The position numbers and the translations under genes are program-made. DNA of 64,000 nucleotides from Macropodus opercularis (Eukaryota; Chordata; Actinopteri; Anabantiformes; Osphronemidae), in the NCBI GenBank assembly GCA_030770545.1, contig CM061091.1, positions 14,750,501-14,814,500 on the forward strand, given 5' to 3'. Shown here piece after piece: positions 1 through 15,597 of the stretch; within the stretch, counting starts at the first letter, position 1, and every line of letters begins with the position of its first letter. Under the pieces are notes generated by a model. That model did no database searches and had not been told where the DNA came from. It saw only the letters and a program-made list of their open reading frames with translations.

Positions 1-224
1 TCCCCACCCACTGTGAACTGTATGCCAGCAGGACCATGTCTGTACACAAGAGAATTGTACAGCAGTCACAATGTCACTCCTCAACTTGCTTTTCCAGTCA
101 ATTAAGCATGGTTGAGTTAACAAATACAAAAAAATGACAGCAATTCTATAAAGCTCTTAGAGCTGTTGTTTGTCAACTTGTGCATCAGAGTAACTTTTAA
201 ATATGAAATTAAAACATCCTGTAG

Positions 225-3545
<3,321 letters not shown>

Positions 3546-4260
3546 GGATTCATTGGTCCTCTTTCAACGCCTCTGCCCCTCTCGTACGCCTCTAGTCCTA
3601 CTCCCAGCATGCTGCAGCATGGAGCGCCATGGGCACCATAACCATATTGCCTTGACACCTCCTTTGCAGCCTTAGAGCCTCAAGACCTGGACGACTGTAG
3701 AAAGAAAACACAAAGGACATGCGACTGGTGAAAGGAAGAGTTCACTATCATTTTGATTTCATTTTCTACTTGACCAAAGGATTTTATTTTTCTGTTTGGG
3801 GGGGGGGGAAAGAAATCTGTAAAACACTTTTAACATTATTATTTACAATACTGTTGTACCTTAATTTGATGAGTTTGGCTGAGCACTCTTATGGTGTCAC
3901 TGTTTTCTCACAGGTTTTGTTTCACTGATCATATTGATTTTCATTCTCCTGGGTGGCCTAACTATTAGATGTGCTTTGGGGGGATGAAAACAAGCTAATA
4001 TGACTTTGTGGTCATGGAGAAATTCAGTTATCACCACTTAGTGACATGATCTCCAGTTGAACTGCGATCAGATGTCTTTGACTCTTGTGATGAGGTATGT
4101 AGTCATTGGTTGCATCTGATATGTGATGTTATGCTCCTCCCACAGTCAAGGTATAGGCAGAGCACAGGCTGTTGTGGTCAGAATCTTTTTTTGTGCAAAG
4201 CTTGAAATTGTTGTTTAATATAAACAAAATCGTAAAATAAAGACGTCAATATAATATATT
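3546..4260 (+). other. btbd10: btbd10 3' UTR with poly(A) signal
   Basis: Non-coding sequence directly after the btbd10 stop. The first canonical AATAAA in a suitable context is at 4236-4241 (within GTAAAATAAAGACG), followed by T-rich sequence (ATTGTTTGTTTGATCC), so cleavage near 4255-4265 is plausible. A run of nine or ten G lies near 3798. The segment carrying the poly(A) signal (4200-4250) has a near-identical copy in the last btbd10 intron. The UTR end is inferred; a longer UTR cannot be excluded. Confidence 0.5.
4200..4250 (+). repeat. Copy 2 of the ~52-bp duplicated segment (btbd10 3' UTR end)
   Basis: The segment GCTTGAAATTGTTGTTTAAT... to ...AATAAAGACGTCAAT matches 2908-2960 over its full length. 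It contains the best candidate poly(A) signal of btbd10. The direction of duplication is unknown. A short dispersed repeat inserted twice is an alternative to local duplication. Confidence 0.8.
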
Positions 4261-7200
4261 GTTTGTTTGATCCATCCGCTTTAGATTGACCAAAACTGCA
4301 TATAGTTTATAGTAACTCGGTGTGAATGACTTTAAGTTTAGATATATCTTCCAGTTGTTAGTCACAGTGTCCAACATATTTGTTACCAGAAGCATTGTTC
4401 ACGGATGTTTTGCGTGTTTGCATTGTATTAGACTGTGTGAAATTTGTGACTAATTGGCTTGGGTCAGGTTGCAGTTTTGCAGATCTTGTAAAGACGCGTT
4501 GAAGGTCCAGAAAATGCTGTGGCCCACAAGTCAATGTCAGCGTTTAGTTTTGTTGACCAGGCCCAAGCTGCAGAAGACAACGGTGCTTTAAAGGAACCAC
4601 AAGCATCGTCCGCAGCTTAGCACTTTGCCTGCTTCTCTCTTCTACTCCTTGCTCTCCAACTTTCCCACCACCTAGATCTTTTTATAACTGCAGAGACAAA
4701 ACAGTTTCCTTAAACGAGCTGATCATATACAACATGAGACTGTGATCTTCTCATTTGCTTTGTGATTGATCAAACATTTGTGAAAGAGCTGTATCACTTC
4801 TACCTGGTATTTGCTGCTTCCCCAAACACAGAATACTGAATGATGGCGCATCCTTTCAGATCTGCCACCTGATGGTTGTGCCCTGAAAATATAGATGCGA
4901 GAGAGTGGTTTATGTCGTCCCAATATGTTCAGTCAATTGCTTGGTCATGAGTAGTCAGACAGCGTCTCTGCACATATTGTGTGAGCGAATACATTTAGTC
5001 CTTTTTGTTATGTTGTGTTTATGCTGCTGTGCTTTATTAAGGATGAACATTTGCCCAGATATTTGTCTTCCCAGAGGATGAAGCTTAGTGACTGCAGATT
5101 GTAAACGTAGCTGAAGTTAGTGGTGGATTAAAACACGAATGGTGCAGAAACCCGTGATCTACTGTAAACACAGCAAAAAAGTCTCAGACATAAACTTTCA
5201 GCTTGGATAATCAGGATACATTTTGTTGCAGATACTACGTAAGGGATGCCACAATTTTTCTTTGAGCAAGTGGAGGAAAATTGTCATCTTCCAAAATGTG
5301 CTCTTCATCTGACAGAAAAATAGGCATCTCACTCCTGAACAAACAGGACCAAACTGATCAGTCTTCACCCAAATACCCCCTGAAGAATAGATGACAGCGT
5401 GTATAAAATAGGTAGAAGATGAGCATGTCTGCACTGGGAGAGATCACAGGCCATAAGATTTAAATGATTACATTTGAAGTCTCTTTATTCAGAGCTGACC
5501 TGAAGCCCTCGGTAAAACCAACATTACTGTATTTGATTTTATGCTTTGCTCAGCATGAGCTGAATAGCTTGACAGTTTTCCTTTGTAAAACTTTCCTCCT
5601 AGGGAGACTTACTTGTTTGACTCCATGTTTTATAGCTCACATCCAGAGCCTGACAGAATTATTACAGTATGAAGCTCCTGGTCTTATCTGTCTTTTGCTT
5701 TACGGTCTTTGTTTTCCAAGCCAATGACTACAAAGCGCCTAATTCTTTGAACCTGCAGTAAGAGCTTTTGGCCACTGGAGGGCAACAAATTGCAAATAAA
5801 CACTAAACACTAAGAAAACCTACATCTTTGTGTCCATCTACTGGATGTAGGTCCAGTATTCCGTTACCTGGGCTGGGTTTTCTAAGTGCAGCGCGAGCTT
5901 TATTAAGCAAACCTGCAATGCAATCTCATAATTCTCTGCTGTAAGTAAATCATTTTCAACATGCAACCTTGTAACTTGTAACCATTCTTCACATGTTGCT
6001 TGTTAAAGAACATATGTTAACAATGCTTAAGTCACATTTATCCTACAGTAATCCTCAATGCACGGCAGCTGGATGTGTGTTTGAAGGTCATCAAATCTAT
6101 AAGCGTTGGCTTTAACGTGAGTCCACTTACACGGTGAAGCTTCCTCTGCTTTGTTTCATATCTGAAGTAACACATTTATTCAATTCATTCAATTGTGTGA
6201 AATGACTTTAAAATCTACAAAGTGCAGTTGCACTATATAAAAACACACCTTTGAGTTGCTATTAAGAAATTAGAAAAATATAAAAGATGGAGCAAAGTAA
6301 AAGCAGATGGTAGACGTAATCTCACACCTGTTTCACATTATCAAAGTCCGTAATGTTTTTCTTCTATCTGAGGAGAAAACAATGATGTCAAACATTGTGT
6401 GCTGCATTTATAAACTTTAAAGAAGGTTGAATTTGTTTCATTTTGACCTAAAGCAAACACGCTGCGTAAAATAAGCTTCTGATTGACGTTGTCTTCAGTC
6501 GGCGGAACGCACCCAGGTGTTTCCCTCCTGGAATATAGATTTATACCCGCTTGCCAACGCAGCACATCCAAATGCAACTGGAATTTAGCTCTGACATCTT
6601 CATGTGACGCGTGCAGAACAAAGCAACTACATCTATTGCTGTTGTGATCTGCCTTTGGCTTTAGGACACACTCACTGACCCCAGCGTTTTAATGAATCCC
6701 ACTGTAGCGACAGGCCTATTGTCCACATTGTTCTTACTGAGCTGCCGTTTCAGGGTCTGATTTCAGCAACAGCGGTGTCACTTCAGTTCAGAGCAGTGAG
6801 TTCAGAGCAGCTCCAACACAGCACTTCGCCTCAGGAACCTCAGCTCCCTGATGGAGTCTGTGTGGTCAAATATCATAGAGCAGAGAAGCTGAAACAAGGC
6901 CCCAGACCGAGTGATCATGATGTTTTATACGTTGAGATGATGCAAGTCTTTCAGCACCTCACACACACACATTACCTGTTATCCTATTCGACCCATGTCA
7001 ATGCAGCCTTCATCCTTACACTGTCGAGCTGCTTTCCAGTTGTTAGAATGAGAAAAGACCACATTAAGTTGTCTTTGATCAGAATCAGGGCAAAAAAAAA
7101 ATACAAGCAGCTTTTTTTTACATTTAAAAAAGTGGCCCAAAAATGAGCAACGTAGTCAACACAGACAAACAAATGAGTAAGATATTACTCACGTCACTCA

Positions 7201-10200
7201 GATAAGAAAATACTGACGTCACTGAAATGTTGCAGTTTCCATAGAGCTGATGGCAGCAGGTGTTTTAGCTCAAACATAAAACAACGATTAGAACAGATTC
7301 TCGCGTGAGTTGTAAAATCACAGTTTGTTCTGAAAACAGCTGGGTGAGGACGGGCTCCTGTGTCCTGTAATTTAATGTAATTCAGCCAGGGAGAAGTGAA
7401 CGTGCAACATTATACCTGATTTAACTCCAATGAGTCCAGCCATCTGCTGTTTGAGGGATTGGGTGTCTGTGCCACATATTAACATCTTTACGACAGCATC
7501 AGCGTCTGGTTCGGTGCAGTACGATGCCTGTTTGCACTTCTGATGCTTTCTGTCACCTCATAGTTTACATTTAAGGATTGAAAATAATAAGCTTTTAAGC
7601 TAATAAGAGTTTTTTCATTCAGATCTTATGGGGATAAGCAGTGACGTTTTAATTTGTCCTGCTTAAAAACAGAGTTGTCTCAACAGTGAGGTTGTCTGAA
7701 CTGTCTCACTGTGACTAATCAATAATCTACCGGGACTGAGTCACAAGACGAGAACGGGGAGATCCATTTGGGTTGCTTGGTGAGATTTGTCTCAGAGAGA
7801 TGCTGGGAACTTTGATCAGAAGAAGACTGTGCTCTTTTATTGTCCGTCCAAGTCACGCTGCCGAAAACCACAGAAGACTCTATGTGAAGTAAAACGGCTG
7901 AATCACATGATTTATTGGATCCCAAATTAGTCAAAACAAACCATTTTGACTAGATTTTGTTGATATATATATGATATATTATAATGAAAAGCACTGATAA
8001 GAAAATGAAGCAAAAAGTATCTATTCCAGCATGTTAACATAGGCGCTGGCGGCCACTTCTGTGAAGACTAAGTATTATTTATTTGCTTTAAAATACACAT
8101 GATGATTACAAGCAGCTGAAAATAATTCATATGATCACAAGCTTCTCACAGCTTCTTTAGATTCATTCATTTAAAAGTAACTGATATGAGGGCTGTTAGA
8201 ATGTGTGGCGCATGTTTTAGTGTTAAATTAAATGGTTACACCTGCGTTTGCTTGGTTTGAGAATCATGTGAGTCACTGAGGCGAAAGCAGGTGAAGCTGA
8301 TTGAACAGCGCTTGGCCTGGCAGCAACTTGATTCATTCACTTAGACGCAGACGAGGAATATTAACATTAAAGAAGGTGAGACGTGCACACACACGCAAAC
8401 ACAAACACACAAACACAAACACAAACACACACCTCTGAGGTGAGGCTTTCTAGTTCATGGCCTCGGTTGTTAGCATGGTCCAGCTAATGCTGACATACAC
8501 AGCTAACGTCAATAACCGGTTTCTCTAAAAGCAGGTCATGTCAGAAAGTATTGTAACGTTTCAAGTTGTTTTAAATGTTTGTAAAAACCTAAAACCTCTT
8601 TATGACGATATATTTGGTCCGCTAAGTGATGGGAAGGAGAAAGAAGTTGGCTTAACGGTCGTAGCTTTGGGGAAAGGATTAATTTGGTTGTTTTCGGCAA
8701 CACGTCACAAACTGAACGAAAAGCAAATTTGTGCAAAGTTGTGACAGATGCGTGTCCGGGTGTGACGCGCGCTTTGAGTTCGACACCGTCTGTGGTTGTT
8801 TGAAGTCTGTTTGGTTCTGCTGTGGTTGTCTGGAGATGAACTGATTTAGTGTCAGACTCTGTCTCAGAAGAAGCTTTAAACTTCCTCACAATTTACTAGT
8901 AGGACTCAAACTAAAGTGTCATGTTTCTATGACATACAGTAATTAACATGGATGCGTCTCAGGTAAATCAAGACCCTACCATGTGCTTGTGTTCCCTGGT
9001 TGTCATGACAACAGCCAGAAGAGGCCTGGCCTTTCATCATCTTAGGGCTGCGGCGGGATGTGAAGTGCTCTCATGGCTGCATTGATCTGGCAGAAATCCC
9101 TCATTTGCTCACTGAGTGGAGGTTTGTACTGATGCAGGAGCAGAATTCCAGCGTTTCTCTGGCCTTTGTTCTTACAGGGGGCAGTTTCTTTTCAGGTTTT
9201 ATTGTGATTTGTTTGTGATAGCATTTCTGCTAAGACACAAACTCAGGGAGAGAGTAGACGTGTTTCTGTGGGTCCAAATTCATAAGATTAGTGTCAAATA
9301 GCATGAAAGTCACCTGGAAGCGCTCGTGGTTGGCTTTAAAATAAATATGCACTTTGAAGTCTCAGAGCAAGGAAGCATCCATCTCTGCTAATCCCCATCT
9401 ACTTTAAAGAGTTTTCTGTTTTGAACGTTTGTCTAACAAGAAATACAATGTCATTATTTGCTCCGTCCCAGAGTCACATTGTGGAGACTCAGCTTTTTCT
9501 GGTGGCTAAAAGCAAACGTCTCAGAGCAGACGCATGTAGAATTAGGGTTTGACAACCGGTCATTATGGTTAGAGCATGTCAGAAAGTTGTGTACTTTCTT
9601 TTGTGATGGGTGATATGATGTTAACGTGACTCTGTATTCGAACGGGGAAACTGCAATGACCCACAAACGTTCTGTAACACAATCCAGTTCCATTGTATTG
9701 GGCAGGAGAGAGCTGCTGAGCGGATCTTGTGATTTTTCGCCGAGAGCACAGACCATTTGCTTTTATTGTACGGGAGATAATTCTGTGACAATTCCAGAAA
9801 CGCTCTGTAAGCGATACACCAAACACACCTAGAAAATCCACTGTTCTGCAGCATGAGAAGAGTTGTTGGAGGCGATACTGTAATGGACACAACGTGCCTC
9901 ATCTCATGCAGGGGTGTGGCGCTTTCTGCTGCACAAATCCAGAAGCTGCTGAATATTTGTCAGATGTTATATAGTGTTGCAGTCTTGCGTGGAGCACTGA
10001 CAGACAGCGGATTGTCCAGCTGGGGAGTGTAACAGGAGCCTCTGTAGCATTCTGAACACACACCAATCAGATCCGATCTAGTCTTATGTAAAACAGCCTT
10101 TTGTTATATATATGTTGCCTTTTTGCCATTCATTCAGGCGCATTGTGCAGGAAAGATGCAGTAACAGGCTGCTAACTTGTTTTTCTGTCCGTTTCCCAGA

Positions 10201-11100
10201 CCGAGGGCTTCTCTGACCGCGGGAGCTGGTGTGACAAACACATCGGTTTGGGCAGGGTTTGCTGTTTTGCCACAGTTTTGTTGTTGCCCCATTGTCCAAA
10301 CTGGATCTCTTGTTTCTAACAACATTTCTCTGAACAATGGAGAAAAATTGCAACCTAGACATGTAGACGTCTTTTTGACCTGCAAAGCACCAAAGGAATG
10401 TCCCAGTGGACCCAGGAGTGACAGTGTCCGTAACCCGTAAACTGGGAAAGTCTTCGCTGCCACTAACGTAGTAAAACTGGCCACAAACACTGTTCTTGAA
10501 ATAGCTTTTTTTATTGTAACCTTAAAGCATTTGATCCTAAAGCCACAGGTTCACGTTCCTGGATTTTACTGTACACACTCCTCATCCAGCAGGATGGGCT
10601 AAGCTTAGCAGAGGAGAAATGTATTAATAGGGTTTTTCTATTCTAGTTTTAAAATCATATGCACTCAGCTGCAAACGACAAAGACAAAATAACACAATCT
10701 AATCAGCAGAATGTTGACATATGAAGAATTCCTGGTGGCAAATGTCTAACAACTCTTCAGATCAGAGTGTGCACACGGTGCCAGAATGAGGAGGTCACTA
10801 TGGTTTCACTGTCGGCTCTGCCCCAGCACTGTCAGCTGAGCCAGTGAATGTCCAAGGACTGAAGGTGTGGTGCAGTGGGGACACAACCTCTGTAGATACA
10901 TTTACTCTCATCTCCTCATTAACATGTATTTATATTATAAAGAGCTGGGGAAGTGTCTTTGACTTATGAGGAGAGAGTTTCTGCCTGTTAAATAATAATA
11001 ATAATTAGATTTTTATCAGACAAAGCTAAATGATACCAAAACAGATTCTTTCTGAGACATTGTGTGACTTAAGATAGCAGAGCCATTCTCCCAGTCATGA
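4261..11100. other. Intergenic region, btbd10 to LINE fragment
   Basis: No exon-like frame with plausible splice sites or recognisable protein was found on either strand. It holds small AT-rich tracts, a CA/CAAA-rich simple repeat near 8389-8432, a CTCF-like core at 5764-5776 (CCACTGGAGGGCA, one mismatch to the consensus), and an X-box-like palindrome at 8999-9012. The position corresponds to where BMAL1 lies in the human block, but no bHLH or PAS coding sequence was seen. Confidence 0.5.
8999..9012. promoter_or_regulatory. Palindromic X-box-like (RFX-type) site
   Basis: GTTGTCATGACAAC is a perfect 14-bp palindrome close to the RFX X-box consensus GTTNCC-N-GGNAAC; each half has T (or A) where the consensus has C (or G). 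The surrounding stretch of about 8940-9110 is GC-balanced and non-repetitive, unlike its AT-rich flanks. Function is inferred only. Confidence 0.3.
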
Positions 11101-11107
11101 TGCAGCT

Positions 11108-11950
11108 CTGAGGTTTAATTCAATTCAATTCAACTTTATTTATATAGCGCCAATTTACAACATCAGTTATCTCAAGGCACTTTACAAGTAAGGTTTTAAG
11201 ACCTTACACAACTAAACCCAACAATTCCCACATAGAGCAAGCTTTTAATTGTAGCCAATCAATAAATTGTACATTTTATTAGCAACAGTGGAAAAACTCC
11301 CTCTCTAACGAGGAAGAAACCTCCAGCAGACCCAGGCTCAGTCTGGGCGGCCATCTGCCTTGAGCGGTTGGGGTGAGGGGATAGAGAAGAGAGAAAAGAA
11401 CACAACCACAACAACAAAAAACAAGCAGCAACAGAACACAGGCAAGATGGTTGGACCAGCAACTGAACACTGGAGACACACGACTCTGAGTCTGATGATA
11501 CCTGTAGATGAGGATAGAGAGAGACAGAATCCCCTTCTGTCTCTCACAAGCACAACTAGGAGAGAAAAGGGACAAAGTTAGTCACATGTGGAAATGGGGG
11601 CATGTTGGCGGATAGAAGAAAAAGAGAAAAAAGAGCTCAGTGAATGAAGGACGTCCCCCAGCATCTAAGTCTATAGCAGCTTAACTAAGAGATGGTTCAG
11701 GGTGACCAGAACCATCTCTAACTATACGCTTTGTCAAAAAGAAAGGTTTTAAGCCTAGTTATAAAACTAGAGAGGGTGTCTGCTTCTCGAACCTGGACTG
11801 GAAGCTGGTTCCACAGGAGAGGAGCTTGGTAGCTAAAGGCTCTGCCTCCCATTCTACATTTAGAAACTCTAGGAATCACAAGTAGACCAGCGCTCTGAGA
11901 ACGAAGCGTTCTGTTGGGAGCATAAGGAGCGATGAGGTCTTTAAGATAAG
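11108..11950 (-). mobile_element. 5'-truncated non-LTR retrotransposon (LINE, L2/CR1/Rex-like) 3' end
   Basis: Read on the minus strand, a frame ending at 11718 encodes the C-terminal tail of a fish LINE reverse transcriptase: SYLKDLIAPYAPNRTLRSQS, GLLVIPRVSK, GGRAFSYQAPLLWNQLPVQV, then SSFITRLKTFLFDKAYS and a stop. A 3' UTR of about 600 bp follows and ends in a short tandem tail (TTGAA)n at 11113-11132. The tail has the GCGCTATATAAATAAAGTTG motif common to these elements in fish. Homology stops at about 11950 (upstream of SYLKDL), consistent with the usual 5' truncation on insertion. Target-site duplications could not be defined. The catalytic RT core and endonuclease are absent, so the copy is dead. 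Confidence 0.8.
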
Positions 11951-11960
11951 ACAACATTAC
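11718..11960 (-). pseudogene. Reverse transcriptase C-terminal fragment of the LINE
   Basis: This is an open reading fragment of about 75 recognisable residues, without in-frame stops, from the extreme C-terminus of a LINE ORF2. The conserved block 'GGRAFSYQAPLLWNQLP' followed by an Arg/Lys-rich helix ending in F(L)FDKAYS is typical of fish L2/CR1-like elements. It lacks all catalytic motifs. The open frame continues upstream into unrelated sequence. It is not a host gene. Confidence 0.75.
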
Positions 11961-14640
11961 AACATAGACAACATTTACACAGACAGCAGTATGAACGTCG
12001 CCCTGTTGGAGATGTTGTACGTTGGACTGAATGCTGTTGTACAGTAGCTGTTTTAAAAACGACAGGATGGAGAGGTTAGCGCGAGTCCACAAGCCTTGAA
12101 GGTAATAAACTGGGTTCTCTGCTTTGTTACTCGTCTCTTTGTGGCACTAATGTGCACAACTGAGTGACACACTGTTAAAAGTGTTCACCATTCTCCTTGT
12201 TGAATTGCTTTTCACCGTCCAGCCCCTTAGAAAAGCTTAATTTCCAACTCTGGACTACATGTCTCAGGGACCTAGCACCTCTTAAGGAAAGTAATTGGAA
12301 GGTAATGAGCCCACTGGTGACGGGTCTGAGCTACGTCTGCTCCTGCAGCAGGTGACAGGCTTGACGACAGGCTGTACAGTGACCCACAGGGAAGGTCCTG
12401 GGGTCAGAACCCGGCCTTACAGGATTAACACACCTGCCAGCAGCACAATGAGGCGTAATGAGCACACACTGGCTGCTCCGTCCTGTTGGCAGGAGGCCAG
12501 TGCTCTCAGAGTGGCTCGCACCTCAGCGCCGGTACTGAAGTCCTCTCGAGTCAGTACCTTCATTAGTAACTTCATGGCAGATTACTCTCTGAACAAAGGC
12601 TGTCAGAACCACTAAGGGACACATTCCAGGGATTAGAAAGCTCTGGCAGGTTTGTGCCATGCAAAGTTCTGTTTTTATGCCCTTGACATGGAAGGAATTT
12701 GCTTCTCCAACAGGAAACATTAATACAGGTCAAAGTGATGTGACATTTCTTTTTTCTGCACAAAGTAATGATGACATGTTTCACCATATTAGGCCTTTGT
12801 GCCTTTCAACAGATTTACCAGTTGAAAACTGAGCTGAATCGATTATTAGTAGTAATTGAAATAACCACTTCAATAATGCATTTAAAGGAAAGAACAGCCT
12901 CTAGGTCAAGGTTGTAATGGTTTTACATTGTACTGTCGTAAGTGTGTTAAAATCCCATCTGGCTGCACACACAGCAGTAGAGCAGGTCCCACACTGCTCA
13001 TGTGCCACCACAGGGAACTCTCTGGCTCTACTCCTTGAGTTGACCCTTGTAACCCCACGGCTCAGAGTCAAATGGCAGCGAAGCTTCAGTAACCACTGAT
13101 GATGTGACCTGTGACCTCTATGATGACCCCTGAACCAAGACTATGACTTTGTTCGTTATCACGGACAAGGATATGAGTTGTGTATGACAATGTATCACCA
13201 GGAAGTGGTAATGAAAGAATCTTTTCATACGTCAGGCTGCAGAAAGCTCTTGTTGCAGGCCAGAGAGAAAATCGTTCTAACGTTTGACTCGCATCCCCTG
13301 AAAACCTTTTGTGTCTTTAATCAGACCAGCTCGGTGAAAAGCTTCGGATGAGGACACTTAAAATTCCTGAATTTCCTCTCAAGTGGCTCCAGGGTTCTGC
13401 AGACACTCTGGGAACCACATAATCAAAACGTGACATTTATACAACCCCTTTCAACACAGACTGCACCTCTGGACGAGACAAAGACGAGGAATGTGCTTGT
13501 TTTCCTCTGAGGATGCTGTGTTGTTCTCTTGTTTGTCAATGTAAGATATTGCTTTTTTTTTTGTTTTTGTCAGGTTAATTTATGTTCCTCGCTGTAAGAA
13601 AGTGACAAATAAAAGCAGAGCCACATAAGAGTAGAGGCCAGGGGAGAGTGCGTGTGGTGAGGCAGGAAGGCTGCCGTTCACAGAGCATGTGATGCAGCAC
13701 TTCCCGTTCTTGAAATTCAGTGAACATACACACCTCCAGTGGCTTGTGGTCATTTTGGTGCCTTGTGTGATCTTTATCATTAACGTTGCTCAGCTTCTGT
13801 CACGCTGTCAACGCCATCATACGCCTTTGTTTCAAGAACTCGTTGTGCTACTCAAAATATGCCGTTTTAGCTTAATTACTACTGGTTGTAATGTTATCAT
13901 CTGTTCAGGGCCTTCTTTATGATTATTATTATTTGTTGTTTGTTTGTAGATTATTTGTAATTTATTGCAAATACATTTAATCACATGGCGAGAACAATGT
14001 ATCCCTGCATGCCTTGTCCTCTGGTGAAATGCATAACATCCTTGAATGAGGTTGAGGTGTTGATATGAATTTGCGTGCTTAACCTTGATTAGTTCTCTGT
14101 TGTTGGGTTTTTTTGAGGAGCGCTGACACCAAGGACAGAGCCGCAGACGGACGCGAGCCGCTGAAAATCAACAGATGTAGATCCAGCATCCGGAACCACG
14201 AGCGGCCTGGAGCATGGTCACAACACAGTGAAGGTATCCTCTGTTTGTACTGCTGTGTTATCATGTTGTCTGCCTGGACCGTTTGACCCTGACTGTGAAG
14301 CTTTTTCATCATGGCTTTAGGTATCATACTTCTTCTTATTCTTGACAAAACAAGAAATTAACTGATACATGATAGTTGCGTCGTTTCTTTGCTGAAGCGT
14401 CTCTCTGTCACTGTACACGCTGAGAAAACACTCTGATCATCTTTTATCCTTGTGTGGTGTCGAATAATTCGATACACACATTAACTAGGTGGGTATTGTG
14501 CTGTAGGACACAGCTGGTCTGTGGAAGAAGAAACTCAACAGTTTGCTGTGCTGTTTTTTTTTTTCTGTAGCTCTGAGGCTTGAACGTATTTCTGACACCA
14601 AATAAATTTAGGATGGAGCAACAACAATATTATATTTTCT
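11960..14640. other. Intergenic, no gene recognised
   Basis: No coding similarity, exon structure or RNA gene was recognised on either strand. The sequence is mixed, with moderate AT-richness and short T runs near 13553. Short open frames here show no protein-like composition or splice context. Confidence 0.4.
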
Positions 14641-14694
14641 TTCTTAACTCCAGACGGTTGCTGCCAGCAGGGAGCAACCGTCTGGAGTTAAGAA
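14641..14694. repeat. Perfect 22-bp inverted repeat (hairpin, 10-nt loop)
   Basis: Arm 14641-14662 (TTCTTAACTCCAGACG...) is the exact reverse complement of 14673-14694 (...CGTCTGGAGTTAAGAA). The loop is 14663-14672 (GCCAGCAGGG). Pairing stops on both sides, so the palindrome is discrete. It lies between the LINE fragment and rassf10. Confidence 0.95.
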
Positions 14695-15427
14695 TATTCC
14701 ACAGTGGATTGTAAACGGAGCAGGCGTGTTTATGTAAAAGGCCTTGGACCATGTTTTCGGCTTACAAATGAAACTTCTTCATCCGTCTAACACAAGTCAC
14801 ACAAAGCTGAAGCTTGAGCTTTCAATTATTTTGTATAAAGTACAGTTTGTTCATGAAGTATATTTACACAAACTCATGATAGACATGAAGACATGATAGT
14901 TATGACCACTTAATTCCATCCTTCCTCCCTCAGTACCAACATAAATCCATCCTGTCTCTCCAAACTTATTACTTATTGCTGGATCTCTAAAATTCTGCCA
15001 GAAGTCAATCGAAGAATAAGAGTTTGTCCCGATTCTTTGTGCTACTGCCTCAAAACCTTCACTTTATGCAAAATACTTCAACAACTGTGGATTAAGTCCC
15101 CGTCTCCACCTGGGCAGTGAAATTGTTCCCCCGTGTGTGAAAAGTCACTTATCAGTGAGACGTTCGTCGTTCCAGCTATTCAGATTCACACTCAATACAG
15201 ATGTATTGTGTTCGTGTCTGGGTCAGAGTCAAAACTGACAACTTCACAACTGGCAGGATAATCCTTGATTGTGTTTGGCAGAGCTTGTGAAAGTGATCAG
15301 CTGAGTGATTTTTTTTTTTTTAATTTATTTATTTAATTTCTTTCCTCCTGCACAAAACAGGACTTTTGTCTTATTGCTTTTTAGATATTGCAAAGAGAAA
15401 AGACAAACACTTGAGCGTTGAAAACAG
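14695..15427. other. Intergenic, downstream of rassf10
   Basis: Non-coding and AT-rich, with a 12-T run and ATTTATTTATTT tract near 15310-15340. On the minus strand this provides several additional AATAAA hexamers that could serve as distal rassf10 poly(A) signals. Nothing else was recognised. Confidence 0.4.
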
Positions 15428-15433
15428 TTTATT
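15428..15433 (-). terminator. rassf10: Candidate rassf10 poly(A) signal (AATAAA)
   Basis: TTTATT on the plus strand reads AATAAA on the minus strand, about 165 nt downstream of the rassf10 stop codon. It would give a short 3' UTR (about 15410-15597). More distal hexamers near 15320-15335 are an alternative. Confidence 0.4.
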
Positions 15434-15597
15434 CTTGTGAAAACAGCTTTGAGCGAGGAAAAAAAGTGCTAGATATAAAAACTTTAAAAAAGTTATAAAA
15501 AATGTGATGTTTTGATGCCATGTAATGAATAAAAAAAAGTTTAGATGTGCCCTGAGACCACAGCCGTCTGCATTTGGTGGACAGTCAGAGAAGTGAG

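Noticed and set aside
6775..7146. Plus-strand open frame of 123 codons
   Set aside because: No similarity to any family known to me, ends in a low-complexity Lys/Phe-rich stretch from A and T runs, and no splice context.
9569..9902. Overlapping minus-strand frames of about 100 codons
   Set aside because: Different frames over the same DNA with no recognisable protein; treated as chance ORFs.
11259..11581. Several overlapping open frames on both strands
   Set aside because: They lie in the LINE 3' UTR and have biased low-complexity composition (Thr/Lys/Gln or Leu/Phe/Val runs).
14641..14694. Interpretation of the hairpin as a microRNA gene
   Set aside because: The perfect 22-bp stem is shorter than a typical precursor stem (about 30 bp) and pairing does not extend beyond the arms.
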